A DNA stretch of 16,852 nucleotides from Clostridium sp. CAG:508 (GTDB lineage Bacteria; Bacillota; Clostridia; TANB77; CAG-508), in assembly GCA_000435755.1 (NCBI GenBank), contig FR889089.1, positions 1 to 16,852 on the forward strand. Direction: 5' to 3'. This document shows positions 1 through 8,246 of this stretch, in pieces (position 1 is the stretch's first letter; each line of letters opens with the position of its first letter). Under the pieces are notes generated by a model, which searched no databases, was not told the origin of the DNA, and saw nothing but the letters and a program-made list of their open reading frames with translations. A program made the translations under genes and the position numbers.

Positions 1-85
1 AGAACATTATAATATTGACGTAAAATATGAAAAAGTAAATACTTTTAATAACTTATATATATACAAACTAGAAAGGATATAGTAA

Positions 86-643
86 ATGAAACTTTTAATG
101 CACACTTGCTGTGCACCATGTAGTGTATATTGCATAGATAGTTTAAGAAGTGAAGGAATAGAACCGACAGTATATTGGTATAACCCAAACATACACCCAT
201 ATATGGAATATAAAGCAAGAAGAGACTGTTTAAAAGAATATACACAAAGCATAGGAGTACAAGCAATATTTGAAGAAGAATATGGATTAGATGAATTTTG
301 CAAAAACGTAATTAGAAATTTAAAAACAAGATGTACAGACTATTGTTATAGAGTTAGACTAGAACAAACAGCTAAATATGCAAAAGAGCACGGATTTGAC
401 ACAATTACAACTACGTTATTTGTAAGTCCATATCAAAAACATGAAGAACTAAAGCAAATAGCAGAAGAAATTGCTAAAAAATATGAATTAAACTTTTTAT
501 ATAGAGACTTTAGAGTTGGTTTTAGAGAAGGACAAGCCAAAGCACGAGAACTAGGACTATACATGCAAAAATACTGCGGCTGCATATTTTCAGAGGAAGA
601 CAGATATGCAAAGCAAATTGAGAAAGACAAAGAGATATCGTAG
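86..643 (+). CDS. queH: Epoxyqueuosine reductase QueH
   Basis: 185-residue protein of the QueH (former DUF208) family, which reduces epoxyqueuosine to queuosine at the wobble base of tRNAs with GUN anticodons. It is the non-cobalamin alternative to QueG. Visible signatures are the N-terminal HTCCAPC (Cys8, Cys9, Cys12), a central RCTDYCYRVRL element, and a C-terminal YCGCIFSEEDRY element. Together these cysteines fit the iron-sulfur and metal site and the redox pair of the family. The length is normal for QueH. The start at 86 follows a GAAAGG ribosome site at 71-76. No upstream neighbour is visible. The cytosolic tRNA-His (GTG anticodon) at 14981 is an expected substrate of the pathway. The family assignment is firm; activity is inferred. 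Confidence 0.95.
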   Translation: MKLLMHTCCAPCSVYCIDSLRSEGIEPTVYWYNPNIHPYMEYKARRDCLKEYTQSIGVQAIFEEEYGLDEFCKNVIRNLKTRCTDYCYRVRLEQTAKYAKEHGFDTITTTLFVSPYQKHEELKQIAEEIAKKYELNFLYRDFRVGFREGQAKARELGLYMQKYCGCIFSEEDRYAKQIEKDKEIS

Positions 644-703
644 CGGAGTACAGTTTGCTCCAGTATCTGAAAAATAATTAGCAAGTTATAAGGAGATGAT
701 TAT

Positions 704-867
704 ATGGATATATGGGAAGAAATATTGACTGATTATGAAACAAGAACAACTATTAAATTATCAGAAGTATTACCTAATTGGTGGGGAGATAAGAGATATA
801 ATACCAATTAGTGGTAATTAATATTTTGGTAGAGGAAGATGAATACAGAAAGCAAGAAGTAAAATAG
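704..867 (+). pseudogene. Possible frameshifted small gene (35-aa ORF plus -1 frame extension)
   Basis: A good ribosome site (AAGGAG, 690-695) precedes ATG 704, which opens a 35-codon ORF (begins MDIWEEILTDYETRT) ending at TAG 809-811. From 808, one base back in frame, the reading continues as LVVINILVEEDEYRKQEVK to TAG 865-867. That stretch has a normal hydrophobic then charged pattern and no internal stop. Together the two parts would make a small protein of about 54 residues broken by one indel near 800-810. I do not recognise the family. It could equally be just a 35-residue peptide. It lies 60 bp after queH and just before a terminator, so it is probably co-transcribed with queH. Confidence 0.35.
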
Positions 868-871
868 CATA

Positions 872-904
872 AAAACGGCAGAGAAAATTTTTCTCTGCCG
901 TTTA
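872..904. terminator. Bidirectional intrinsic terminator
   Basis: A 15-bp perfect inverted repeat (arms 873-887 and 889-903, core ACGGCAGAGA) is flanked by an A run on the left and TTTAT on the right. It sits between the convergent queH side and the minus-strand gene ending at 913. The minus-strand U tract (from AAAAA 871-875) is the better one. Confidence 0.85.
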
Positions 905-912
905 TAAAAGGA

Positions 913-1854
913 TTATTTCTTCTGGAAGTTTCGGTCAATAATGTCGATGAGCTTCCCAAACTCATCTTCATTATCCAAAACGAATTGTGGGTCAACCTGA
1001 ATTTCACGCAGTCCTCCAACTGCCACAAGGAATCCTTTGAACAGTTCATAATTCTTTATGAACTCAACGACTCCATCGGTTGAAAAGTCCAATGCTCCTT
1101 TGTTGAGTGAAAAGCGATTGAAAGAGGAAACTTCAATCGAAGCTTCTTCAAAATTGGAAGCTTTAGTGTTTTCCAATTCAGGAAATTTAGAAGTTTCTTC
1201 TGCAACTTCGAGAGTTTCAGATTGGACATTTTCTTCCAAATAAGGAAGAAGAGGAAGAAAAGTGAAATAGGCATAGTTTGTGAAAAGAAATTCTGCCAAA
1301 CAATAAGCCTGATAACTAAATTCTACGAATTTAGTAGCTTCCTCATAAGAGTATCCAATTTCACGGATGCCTCCAAAAGCATGGTTGGGCATGGTGCTTT
1401 GCAGCAGGAAAATAACTCTCTTAACTTCGTTAGAATTATGAGAATCAAGGTACTTGACAATTGACTGAAGCAAGCTGCTTGCCATGTCAAAATTTCCGGA
1501 TTCCCAGACCTCTACGAAACTTTTGCAGGTATTTTCGAAGATCTCTCCATTAGAAAATAACTTCTTAGTGGAGTTGATTTGAGAACGAATTTCGTTCCAA
1601 ATCATTTTTGATTGCTCTTGTGTCAGCTCAGCCCATTCAAGGTGAGTTTCCTGTGCCAAGTAATCTTCACTGGCGCCTGCTTTCATCAAAAATTTGAATA
1701 TATCCAAGATGGATGAACTGTTCAAATTTTCAATGGTTTGAATTACATTTTGTTGAATCTGCAAGCTGGGAAAATGCTTTATAAACTTAGTCCGAAGATT
1801 TACAGAGCTTCCAGAGATTGCGCTGTGACCGTTTTCAATTTTAATGTCATACAT
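913..1854 (-). CDS. Hypothetical protein, orphan minus-strand gene
   Basis: 313-residue soluble protein that I do not recognise. It has no signal peptide, membrane segment or catalytic motif that I can name. The first ~200 residues look largely helical. Residues ~204-244 form an acidic, Glu/Ser-rich linker, and residues ~245-313 form a separate C-terminal segment ending in an acidic/hydrophobic region. Start: ATG (complement of 1852-1854), preceded on the minus strand by AAAGGAGG with 11-nt spacing. It has its own consensus promoter (1902-1931) and a shared terminator (872-904), so it is a self-contained transcription unit opposed to all neighbours. Sampled lines are ~37-43% GC, against ~25-30% in the housekeeping genes, which suggests a different history. 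It resembles the orphan gene at 15337-15918 in orientation and composition. Certainly coding on length and signals; function unknown. Confidence 0.8.
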   Translation of the reverse strand: MYDIKIENGHSAISGSSVNLRTKFIKHFPSLQIQQNVIQTIENLNSSSILDIFKFLMKAGASEDYLAQETHLEWAELTQEQSKMIWNEIRSQINSTKKLFSNGEIFENTCKSFVEVWESGNFDMASSLLQSIVKYLDSHNSNEVKRVIFLLQSTMPNHAFGGIREIGYSYEEATKFVEFSYQAYCLAEFLFTNYAYFTFLPLLPYLEENVQSETLEVAEETSKFPELENTKASNFEEASIEVSSFNRFSLNKGALDFSTDGVVEFIKNYELFKGFLVAVGGLREIQVDPQFVLDNEDEFGKLIDIIDRNFQKK

Positions 1855-1901
1855 AAGATGATAGGCCTCCTTTTATTATTTTTTAAATGTGCGATATAAA
1901 T

Positions 1902-1931
1902 ATTATACCACAGAAAACAAGATTATGTCAA
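1902..1931 (-). promoter_or_regulatory. Sigma-A promoter for the minus-strand orphan gene
   Basis: On the minus strand: TTGACA (complement 1926-1931), 18-nt spacer, TATAAT (complement 1902-1907) with an extended -10 TGG immediately before it. Both hexamers are perfect consensus. Transcription would start ~40 nt upstream of the gene's start codon. Confidence 0.85.
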
Positions 1932-1966
1932 CAAACATAAAAATTCGTGAATTTTATTAAACTATA

Positions 1967-1995
1967 TTGAAAATCAGAGAAAAGTATAATATAAT
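1967..1995 (+). promoter_or_regulatory. Sigma-A promoter for the P-loop kinase-like gene
   Basis: TTGAAA (1967-1972), 17-nt spacer, TATAAT (1990-1995), followed ~45 nt later by the start codon at 2041. It is divergent from the promoter at 1902-1931. Confidence 0.75.
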
Positions 1996-2040
1996 TCAAA
2001 TAATTTAAATAACTTAAATAGAATGATTGGAGGCATAACT

Positions 2041-2625
2041 ATGCGGCAATTAAAGCCTTTTATGGTTGAGTTTTCTGGTACTCCAGAAGCAGGAAAAAGC
2101 ACTGCAATAGCATTGTTGGTGAAAATGCTCGAAGATAAAGGGTATAGAACTATGATTCTTAAAGAATCAGCAGAAGTTTTACCAAATGAGTTGGAAAAAG
2201 GAACATTTGAAGGAAATTTGTGGATGCATTTGATAACACAGGCAGGCATTTTAAAAGCTGAACATGCTGATGTTGACATTGTACTCATTGATAGAGGCAT
2301 TGTTGATAGCAAATTTTATGCATGGAAGTATTTTAAAGAGAAGAAATGTTCAGCAGAGCAATTTAATGAATTTCAAAGAACATGTTTGAATAGAATGACT
2401 CCAGACCTGTTCTTGGGAATATTTGTATCACCAGAAACTGCTATCAAACGTAGAGGAGGAGAAGGTAGGCTAGTAACTCGAAAATATTTAGAAGATTACA
2501 ATCGATTGTTTATGGAATTTTGGGTAACAATACCAACAAAAAAGAAAACAATAAAATCGGATGAACTTGCTGCTTTGGAATTGAGCAATATAATCTTTGA
2601 CAATATTTTGAGTGAAATATCATAA
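2041..2625 (+). CDS. P-loop nucleotide kinase-like protein (dNMP/thymidylate-kinase fold)
   Basis: 194 residues with a Walker A motif GTPEAGKST at residues 13-21 and an IDRG motif (Asp84-Arg85) where thymidylate and deoxynucleoside kinases carry a DR pair. A later basic/glycine stretch, RRGGEGRLVTRKY, could be the lid. This supports an ATP-binding kinase-type fold. The substrate cannot be read from the sequence, and a more general AAA-type ATPase is possible. I chose ATG 2041 rather than the in-frame ATG 2023 because TTGGAGG (2028-2034) sits 7 nt upstream of 2041, while 2023 has no ribosome site. It uses CGG, CGT and CGA arginine codons, unlike the AGA-dominated neighbours, and is divergent from the orphan gene at 913-1854. 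It may therefore belong to the same acquired block. Confidence 0.8.
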   Translation: MRQLKPFMVEFSGTPEAGKSTAIALLVKMLEDKGYRTMILKESAEVLPNELEKGTFEGNLWMHLITQAGILKAEHADVDIVLIDRGIVDSKFYAWKYFKEKKCSAEQFNEFQRTCLNRMTPDLFLGIFVSPETAIKRRGGEGRLVTRKYLEDYNRLFMEFWVTIPTKKKTIKSDELAALELSNIIFDNILSEIS

Positions 2626-2630
2626 GAAGC

Positions 2631-2665
2631 TAATAGCACAAGGGCAAATTGCCTTTTGTGCTAAT
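2631..2665 (+). terminator. Probable terminator hairpin after the kinase-like gene
   Basis: Imperfect inverted repeat TAGCACAAGGGCAA / TTGCCTTTTGTGCTA followed by ATTTAATAAT. The stem is good but the U tract is weak, so termination may be partial and let transcription run into the downstream HAD gene, for which I see no convincing separate promoter. Confidence 0.55.
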
Positions 2666-2687
2666 TTAATAATATAGGAGACAATAA

Positions 2688-3188
2688 ATGAATAAATTTT
2701 TAGAAAAAATAAATAAAATATGTAGAGAAAATAAAAAAGTTGCAATGTTTATAGATATGGATGGAACTATAACTGTATATGATATATATCCAGAAGAAAT
2801 AGTAAAGCAAAAAATGCAAGATGAATATAGTAAAGCAGAGCCAGCACAATATATAATAGACATATTAAAAGAGATAAATGAAATTCCTAATATAGATTTA
2901 TATATATTATCATTATCAAAAACATTGAAAATTACAGAAGAAAAAAAGGAATGGCTAAAGAAATATGTACCATTTATTGAAGAAAAAAATTGGATAATAA
3001 TAACTAGAGAATTAAATGAGTATTCAAGTGAAAATAGAGATATAATAAAAGCACAGAAAATAAAAGAGTTAAAAGAACAATATGATTACTCTATATTACT
3101 TGATGATGATCATAAAATATTAAAAGAAGCACAAAAAATGCTAGACACTAAATTTAGCCCTTTTCATATTTCATCAACACTTATTTAA
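2688..3188 (+). CDS. HAD-superfamily phosphatase, 5'-nucleotidase-like
   Basis: 166-residue cytosolic HAD protein. Motif I is FIDMDGTIT with the nucleophile Asp23 and acid/base Asp25. A motif II candidate is the serine in LYILSLS. A lysine-rich LKITEEKKEWLKKY segment can supply motif III. Motif IV is LLDDDHK (Asp139-Asp141). The order and spacing resemble the small deoxyribonucleotidase/NagD-like HAD proteins (5'(3')-deoxyribonucleotidase type C group). The exact substrate is an inference. The ribosome site TAGGAG is ~8 nt before ATG 2688. It ends 20 bp before polA and shares its strand, so it is likely in one operon with polA, which fits a nucleotide-pool or sanitising role. Confidence 0.8.
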   Translation: MNKFLEKINKICRENKKVAMFIDMDGTITVYDIYPEEIVKQKMQDEYSKAEPAQYIIDILKEINEIPNIDLYILSLSKTLKITEEKKEWLKKYVPFIEEKNWIIITRELNEYSSENRDIIKAQKIKELKEQYDYSILLDDDHKILKEAQKMLDTKFSPFHISSTLI

Positions 3189-3208
3189 AAAGAAAGAAGG
3201 AAACAGAC

Positions 3209-5920
3209 ATGAAAAAAATAGTTTTAATAGATGGAAATAGCATATTAAACAGAGCTTTTTATGGAATAATGGGAAACAAAATGCTAACAACTCCAGATGG
3301 TAAATATACAAATGCTGTATATGGCTTTTTAGCTATACTTTTTAAAGTACTAGAAGATATTGAACCAGAATATTTAATGGTAACATTCGACTTAAAGGCT
3401 CCAACAGCTAGACATAAATTATATGATGGATACAAGGCTACAAGAAAAGGAATGCCAAATGAGCTTGCAGAACAAATGCCTATATTAAAAGATATCCTTA
3501 AGTCAATGAATATTAAAGTCATTGAGAAAGAAGGATATGAAGCTGATGATGTTTTAGGAACTATGGCTAAAAGGGCGGAGAAAGATGGATTTGATGTTAC
3601 AATTGTTTCAGGAGATAGAGATACTTTTCAGCTTACTTCGAATAGAGTTAAGGTACGTATTCCTCATACAAAAATGGGAAAAACTGAAACTGAAACTTTT
3701 GGCAGGGAGGAAGTATTAAAAAAATATGGGGTAACTCCAAAGCAACTTATAGAAGTAAAAGGTTTACAAGGAGACACTTCAGATAATATTCCAGGAGTAC
3801 CAGGGATAGGAGAAAAAACAGCGTTAGAACTAGTAAAGAAGTATAAAACTATTGATGGAATATATGAGGCAATTGAAAAAGGCGAAGATGATTTAAAACC
3901 AAAAGCAAAAGAAAGGCTATTGGAAAATAAAGAATTAGCAATGCTTTCAAGAACACTTGGAACTATAAATTTAGAAGTTCCAATAGAAGAGAATCTAGAA
4001 GAATTTAAAATAAAAGAGTGGAATAAAGAAGAAGTTTTTTCGAAATTTAAAGAACTAAATTTTAATAGATTTATTGATAGATTTAATTTGAAATCTGAAG
4101 AAGGACCAAAACAAAACCTAGCAGAATTATTTGAAATAAAAACTTTAAACACACAAAATGAAATAAAAGATTTGCTAGAGAAAATACAAAATAAATTAGT
4201 ATTTATGTTGGGAACAGAAAAGGTAGAACAAGAGAATTTAATAATAAAAAAACAAATAAAATCAATATATATATATATTGATAATACTGTTTATGAAATA
4301 AAATTTAATACTAATGAAGAATTTATTTCATATTTTAAAACAATATTTGAAAATGAGAATATACAAAAATATAGCTATCGTTTAAATGAGACCTATGTAT
4401 TATTAATGCAAAATGGAATATATTTAAAAGAAATCAAATTTGATACTGAAATTGCTGCATATCTTTTAAATCCAAGTAATGGGAAATATAAGCTAGATGA
4501 ATTAGCAAATCAATATTTAAGTATTGATATACCAGAGTATTTAGAGTTTGTTGGAGCAAAGCAACAAAAAGAAACACAGATGACTTTGTTTTCACAAGAT
4601 GAAATGAATGTGGATTTTGAAAAATATCAGAATGCAATATATATGTATACAATTGCAAAATTAGCAGAAATAATGAATAAAAAACTAGAAGAAATAAACT
4701 CATTAAAATTATTTGAAAATATTGAAATGCCACTAATAAAAGTATTAGCTGAAATGCAATATGAAGGAATATATGTAGACAAACAAGAATTAGTATCATT
4801 TGGAGTCAAATTAAAAGAAGATATAGAAGTAATAAAGCAAGAAATATACAAACTAGCAGGAGAAGAATTTAATATAAATTCTACATTGCAATTAGGTAAT
4901 ATCCTATTTGAAAAGTTAAAATTACCGGTGTATAAGAAAACTAAAAAAGGTTATTCAACAGATGTAGATATATTGGAAAAGCTAAAGCCAGAGCATCCAA
5001 TTATTGAGAAAATATTAGAGTATCGTGGCTTTATGAAACTAAACTCAACATATATAGAAGGGCTAATAGTATATATAAATGAATATACACATAAAATACA
5101 TTCATATTTTCATCAAACAATTACAGCAACAGGAAGAATAAGTTCAACAGAACCAAACCTTCAAAATATTCCAACAAGAGCAGAACAAGGAAAACAAATA
5201 AAAAAGGCCTTCAAAGCACAAGAAGGTAACATATTTATAGATGCAGACTATTCTCAAATAGAGTTAAGAATTTTAGCGCATATTTCAAATGACACAAATA
5301 TGAGAGAAGCATTTTTAAATGAGGAAGATATACATAAACAAGTTGCTTCAAAGGTATTTAATGTACCTTTAGAAGAAGTTACAAAAGAGCAAAGAACAGC
5401 TGCCAAAGCAGTAAACTTTGGAATTGTATATGGAATAAGTGGTTTTGGATTGGCGGAACAACTAGGAATAAGCCGTAAAAAAGCAGAGCAATATATAGAG
5501 CAATATTTGGAAAAATACAAAGGTGTAAAAGAATTTATGGATAGAATAGTTGAAAAAGCTAAAGAGCAAGGATATGTTGAAACACTATTCCATAGAAGAA
5601 GATACATACCAGAGCTATCTTCTAACAATTATATGGTAAGACAATTTGGTGCTAGAGCAGCAATGAATACACCGATACAAGGTACAGCAGCAGATATAAT
5701 GAAAATTGCTATGATAGAAGTTAACAAAAAGCTAGAAGAAGAAAAATTAAATGCAAAATTAATTTTACAAATTCATGATGAGCTTTTAATAGAATGTAAA
5801 ATAGAAGAAAAAGAAGAAGTAAAGAAGATATTAAAAGAAAGCATGGAAAATGCAGTTAAATTAAGTATCCCACTAGAAGTGGAAGTATCCGAAGCAGATA
5901 ACTGGTATGATGTAAAATAA
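3209..5920 (+). CDS. polA: DNA polymerase I
   Basis: 903-residue family A DNA polymerase for Okazaki fragment processing and repair synthesis. Residues 1 to ~295 are the 5'-nuclease (FEN) domain, with IDGNSILNRAFYG at the start, the EGYEADDVLG acidic cluster, SGDRD and the helix-hairpin-helix GVPGIGEKTA. Residues ~310-490 are the 3'-5' exonuclease fold, but the DxE motif is not present and the expected late YxxxD reads YQNAIYMYTIA. Proofreading therefore looks inactive, as in several Gram-positive Pol I enzymes. The C-terminal polymerase domain has motif A DYSQIELR from Asp680, the O helix RTAAKAVNFGIVYGIS (729-744) and motif C QIHDE with His856-Asp857-Glu858, all intact. Ribosome site AAGAAAGAAGG. 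It lies between the HAD gene and the lytic transglycosylase in a tight run. Confidence 0.98.
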   Translation: MKKIVLIDGNSILNRAFYGIMGNKMLTTPDGKYTNAVYGFLAILFKVLEDIEPEYLMVTFDLKAPTARHKLYDGYKATRKGMPNELAEQMPILKDILKSMNIKVIEKEGYEADDVLGTMAKRAEKDGFDVTIVSGDRDTFQLTSNRVKVRIPHTKMGKTETETFGREEVLKKYGVTPKQLIEVKGLQGDTSDNIPGVPGIGEKTALELVKKYKTIDGIYEAIEKGEDDLKPKAKERLLENKELAMLSRTLGTINLEVPIEENLEEFKIKEWNKEEVFSKFKELNFNRFIDRFNLKSEEGPKQNLAELFEIKTLNTQNEIKDLLEKIQNKLVFMLGTEKVEQENLIIKKQIKSIYIYIDNTVYEIKFNTNEEFISYFKTIFENENIQKYSYRLNETYVLLMQNGIYLKEIKFDTEIAAYLLNPSNGKYKLDELANQYLSIDIPEYLEFVGAKQQKETQMTLFSQDEMNVDFEKYQNAIYMYTIAKLAEIMNKKLEEINSLKLFENIEMPLIKVLAEMQYEGIYVDKQELVSFGVKLKEDIEVIKQEIYKLAGEEFNINSTLQLGNILFEKLKLPVYKKTKKGYSTDVDILEKLKPEHPIIEKILEYRGFMKLNSTYIEGLIVYINEYTHKIHSYFHQTITATGRISSTEPNLQNIPTRAEQGKQIKKAFKAQEGNIFIDADYSQIELRILAHISNDTNMREAFLNEEDIHKQVASKVFNVPLEEVTKEQRTAAKAVNFGIVYGISGFGLAEQLGISRKKAEQYIEQYLEKYKGVKEFMDRIVEKAKEQGYVETLFHRRRYIPELSSNNYMVRQFGARAAMNTPIQGTAADIMKIAMIEVNKKLEEEKLNAKLILQIHDELLIECKIEEKEEVKKILKESMENAVKLSIPLEVEVSEADNWYDVK

Positions 5921-5948
5921 ACTACAAAAGAGAACAAAGGAGAAGATT

Positions 5949-6497
5949 TTGACTAAAAAAATAATTTTAATAATATTTATTATTTTAATTTTATTAATAT
6001 TTCAATGGAATAATTTAAGCGAAACAATACAAAAACAAATATATCCAAAGAAATATGAACAATATGTAAATAAATATTCGCAAGAATGTGATGTAGACAA
6101 CTTATTAATATATTCAATAATTAAAGTTGAAAGTAACTTTAATGAAAAGGCAAACTCTCATGCAGAGGCTATAGGTTTAATGCAACTTATGGAAAATACA
6201 GCAGTTGAGACGTATGAACATATTGAAGCACAAACAGTAAATGTAGAAGAATTGTATCAGCCAGAAATAAATATAAAAATCGGAACATACTATTTTTCTA
6301 CATTACTAAATCAATATAACAACGTGGGTTTAGCGTTAGCAGCATATAATGCAGGAATGGGAAGAGTTGACAAATGGATAAAAGAAGGAACAATAAAACA
6401 AGATGGCTCAGACCTAGAAAACATACCATTCAAAGAAACTAATTTATATGTACGAAAAGTATTGAATGTTTATGAAAAATATAAAAATTTATATTGA
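5949..6497 (+). CDS. Membrane-anchored lytic transglycosylase (SLT/GH23)
   Basis: 182 residues. Residues 4-20 are a strong uncleaved-type hydrophobic anchor, so the enzyme faces the cell wall. The SLT domain follows, with catalytic Glu61 in IIKVESNF, then the family motifs AIGLMQLM (74-81) and ALAAYNAGMGRVDKW, which define goose-lysozyme-like transglycosylases that cleave peptidoglycan to anhydromuropeptides. The start is TTG 5949: AAAGGAG lies at 5936-5942 with 6-nt spacing and no ATG is better placed. It begins 28 bp after polA with no terminator between, so it is probably co-transcribed. Its stop codon lies inside the -35 box of the pyrG promoter. Confidence 0.92.
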   Translation: MTKKIILIIFIILILLIFQWNNLSETIQKQIYPKKYEQYVNKYSQECDVDNLLIYSIIKVESNFNEKANSHAEAIGLMQLMENTAVETYEHIEAQTVNVEELYQPEINIKIGTYYFSTLLNQYNNVGLALAAYNAGMGRVDKWIKEGTIKQDGSDLENIPFKETNLYVRKVLNVYEKYKNLY

Positions 6498-6522
6498 CAC
6501 CATTTTTAACAAGTGGTATCAT
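6494..6522 (+). promoter_or_regulatory. Sigma-A promoter for pyrG
   Basis: TTGACA (6494-6499), 17-nt spacer, TATCAT (6517-6522). The TGA stop of the preceding transglycosylase gene is part of the -35 hexamer. Transcription would start near 6529, directly before the leader hairpin, so every transcript from this promoter must pass the terminator at 6532-6592. Confidence 0.8.
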
Positions 6523-6531
6523 ATATCTATG

Positions 6532-6592
6532 ATAGATTTAAAAAAAACACAGTTTGAACTTTGTTTATTTTTAAATCTATTTTTTCTTTTTT
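6532..6592 (+). terminator. pyrG leader terminator (candidate attenuator)
   Basis: Long hairpin 6532-6580. The outer 13-bp perfect stem pairs 6532-6544 with 6568-6580. An inner stem pairs 6545-6553 with 6558-6566 with one mismatch. TTTTTCTTTTTT (6581-6592) follows. This is a textbook intrinsic terminator placed between the pyrG promoter and the pyrG ribosome site. A second 11-bp perfect inverted repeat (6546-6556 with 6594-6604) overlaps the first and would compete with it. No promoter can fit downstream of the terminator, so pyrG expression seems to require read-through. Confidence 0.75.
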
Positions 6593-6621
6593 CCAAACTG
6601 TGTTAGGGTAAGGAGGAAACA

Positions 6622-8229
6622 ATGAATAAAAAATATATTTTTGTAACAGGTGGAGTAGTATCTGGACTAGGAAAGGGAATAACAGCAGCATCACTAGGAA
6701 GACTATTAAAAAATAGAGGATATAAAGTAGCAAACCAGAAATTTGATCCATACCTTAATGTAGACCCAGGAACAATGAGCCCATATGAACATGGAGAGGT
6801 TTTTGTAACAGACGATGGAGCAGAAACAGATTTAGACTTAGGACATTATGAACGCTTTACAGATGAGAATTTAACAAAATATTCTTCTGTAACAACAGGA
6901 AGAATATACTCAGAAGTAATTGAAAGAGAAAGAAAAGGAGATTACTTAGGGAAAACAGTACAAGTTATACCACATATTACAAATGCTATAAAAGAAAAAG
7001 TATATAAATTTGAAAATACAGATGTAGATATAGTAATAACAGAGATAGGCGGAACTGTTGGAGATATTGAAAGTTTACCTTTCTTGGAAGCTATTAGACA
7101 AATAGGAATAGAAAGAAATGAAGAAGACGTTGCATATATACATGTAACCTTATTACCGTATATTTATGGCTCAAATGAACTAAAATCAAAACCAACTCAA
7201 CATTCAGTAAAAGAATTGCAATCAATAGGTATAAAACCAGACATACTAGTTTGTAGAGCAGAACAAGAAATAGATGAAAACTTAAAACAGAAAATTGCAT
7301 TATTCTGTAATGTAAAAAAACAAGATGTAATACAAAATAAAACAGTAGAAAATTTATATGAAGTTCCACTAATGCTAGAAAAAGAAGGACTAGCAAGTAG
7401 AATATGTGAAAAACTGAAATTAAGAGATATACCAAATAATTTGAGTTGGGAAGAATTAATAAACAATATTAAAAATCTAAAAGATGAAAATGTAAATATT
7501 GCAATAGTTGGAAAATATGTAAAATTAGAAGACTCATATTTATCAATTGCAGAAAGCATTAAACATGGTGGATTTGCTAATGGCTGTAAGGTACATATAG
7601 ATTTTATTGACTGTGAAAAGGTAACAAAAGAAAATGCAAAAGAAATGCTTGGAAAATACAATGGAGTAATTGTACCAGGTGGATTTGGAAACAGAGGAAT
7701 AGAAGGAAAAATAGCAACAATACAATATGTAAGAGAAAACAATATTCCATTTTTAGGAATATGTTTAGGAATGCAAATGGCAGTTGTAGAATTTGCAAGA
7801 GATGTGTTAGGATATAAAGATGCAAATTCAGAAGAATTTGATGAGGCAAGTACATGCAAAGTAATTCATATTATGGAAGATCAAATTCATATAGCCAACA
7901 AGGGTGGAACAATGAGATTAGGAGCATATCCATGTAATATATTAAAAAATACGCTGGCTGAAGAAGTATATAAGACAAATAAAATATCAGAAAGACATAG
8001 ACATCGTTTTGAATATAACAACAAATATAGAGAAGAAATGGAAAAAGCAGGTTTGATTTGCTCAGGTTTATCACCAGATGGAAACTTAGTTGAAATTGTA
8101 GAATTAAAGAGTCATCCATACTTTATAGCATCACAATTCCACCCAGAGTTCAAATCAAGACCAGACAAACCACATCCACTATTTGTAAGCTTAGTAAAAG
8201 CTGCAAAAGCAAATGTGAATAATGTGTGA
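6622..8229 (+). CDS. pyrG: CTP synthase
   Basis: 535 residues, the usual length. PyrG makes CTP from UTP, ATP and glutamine in the last step of pyrimidine synthesis. The N-terminal synthetase domain has FVTGGVVSGLGKG (7-19), FDPYLNVDPGTMSPYEHGEV and GGTVGDIES. The C-terminal class I glutamine amidotransferase domain has GICLGMQ with nucleophile Cys381 and the QFHPEFKSRP segment carrying the His/Glu of the triad. No key residue is missing. Start ATG 6622 follows AAGGAGG (6611-6617). It is monocistronic as far as can be seen: its own promoter and leader terminator lie upstream, and the groE promoter begins 18 bp downstream. Regulation by leader attenuation is inferred from the upstream structure. 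Confidence 0.98.
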   Translation: MNKKYIFVTGGVVSGLGKGITAASLGRLLKNRGYKVANQKFDPYLNVDPGTMSPYEHGEVFVTDDGAETDLDLGHYERFTDENLTKYSSVTTGRIYSEVIERERKGDYLGKTVQVIPHITNAIKEKVYKFENTDVDIVITEIGGTVGDIESLPFLEAIRQIGIERNEEDVAYIHVTLLPYIYGSNELKSKPTQHSVKELQSIGIKPDILVCRAEQEIDENLKQKIALFCNVKKQDVIQNKTVENLYEVPLMLEKEGLASRICEKLKLRDIPNNLSWEELINNIKNLKDENVNIAIVGKYVKLEDSYLSIAESIKHGGFANGCKVHIDFIDCEKVTKENAKEMLGKYNGVIVPGGFGNRGIEGKIATIQYVRENNIPFLGICLGMQMAVVEFARDVLGYKDANSEEFDEASTCKVIHIMEDQIHIANKGGTMRLGAYPCNILKNTLAEEVYKTNKISERHRHRFEYNNKYREEMEKAGLICSGLSPDGNLVEIVELKSHPYFIASQFHPEFKSRPDKPHPLFVSLVKAAKANVNNV

Positions 8230-8246
8230 AAAATTAAATAGTGTAC

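Noticed and set aside
1..60. Promoter for queH (TATAAT at 8-13, TTGACG at 15-20)
   Set aside because: The boxes are in the wrong order or lack a partner at proper spacing.
2023..2040. Upstream in-frame ATG for the kinase-like gene
   Set aside because: No ribosome site before it; TTGGAGG sits between it and ATG 2041.
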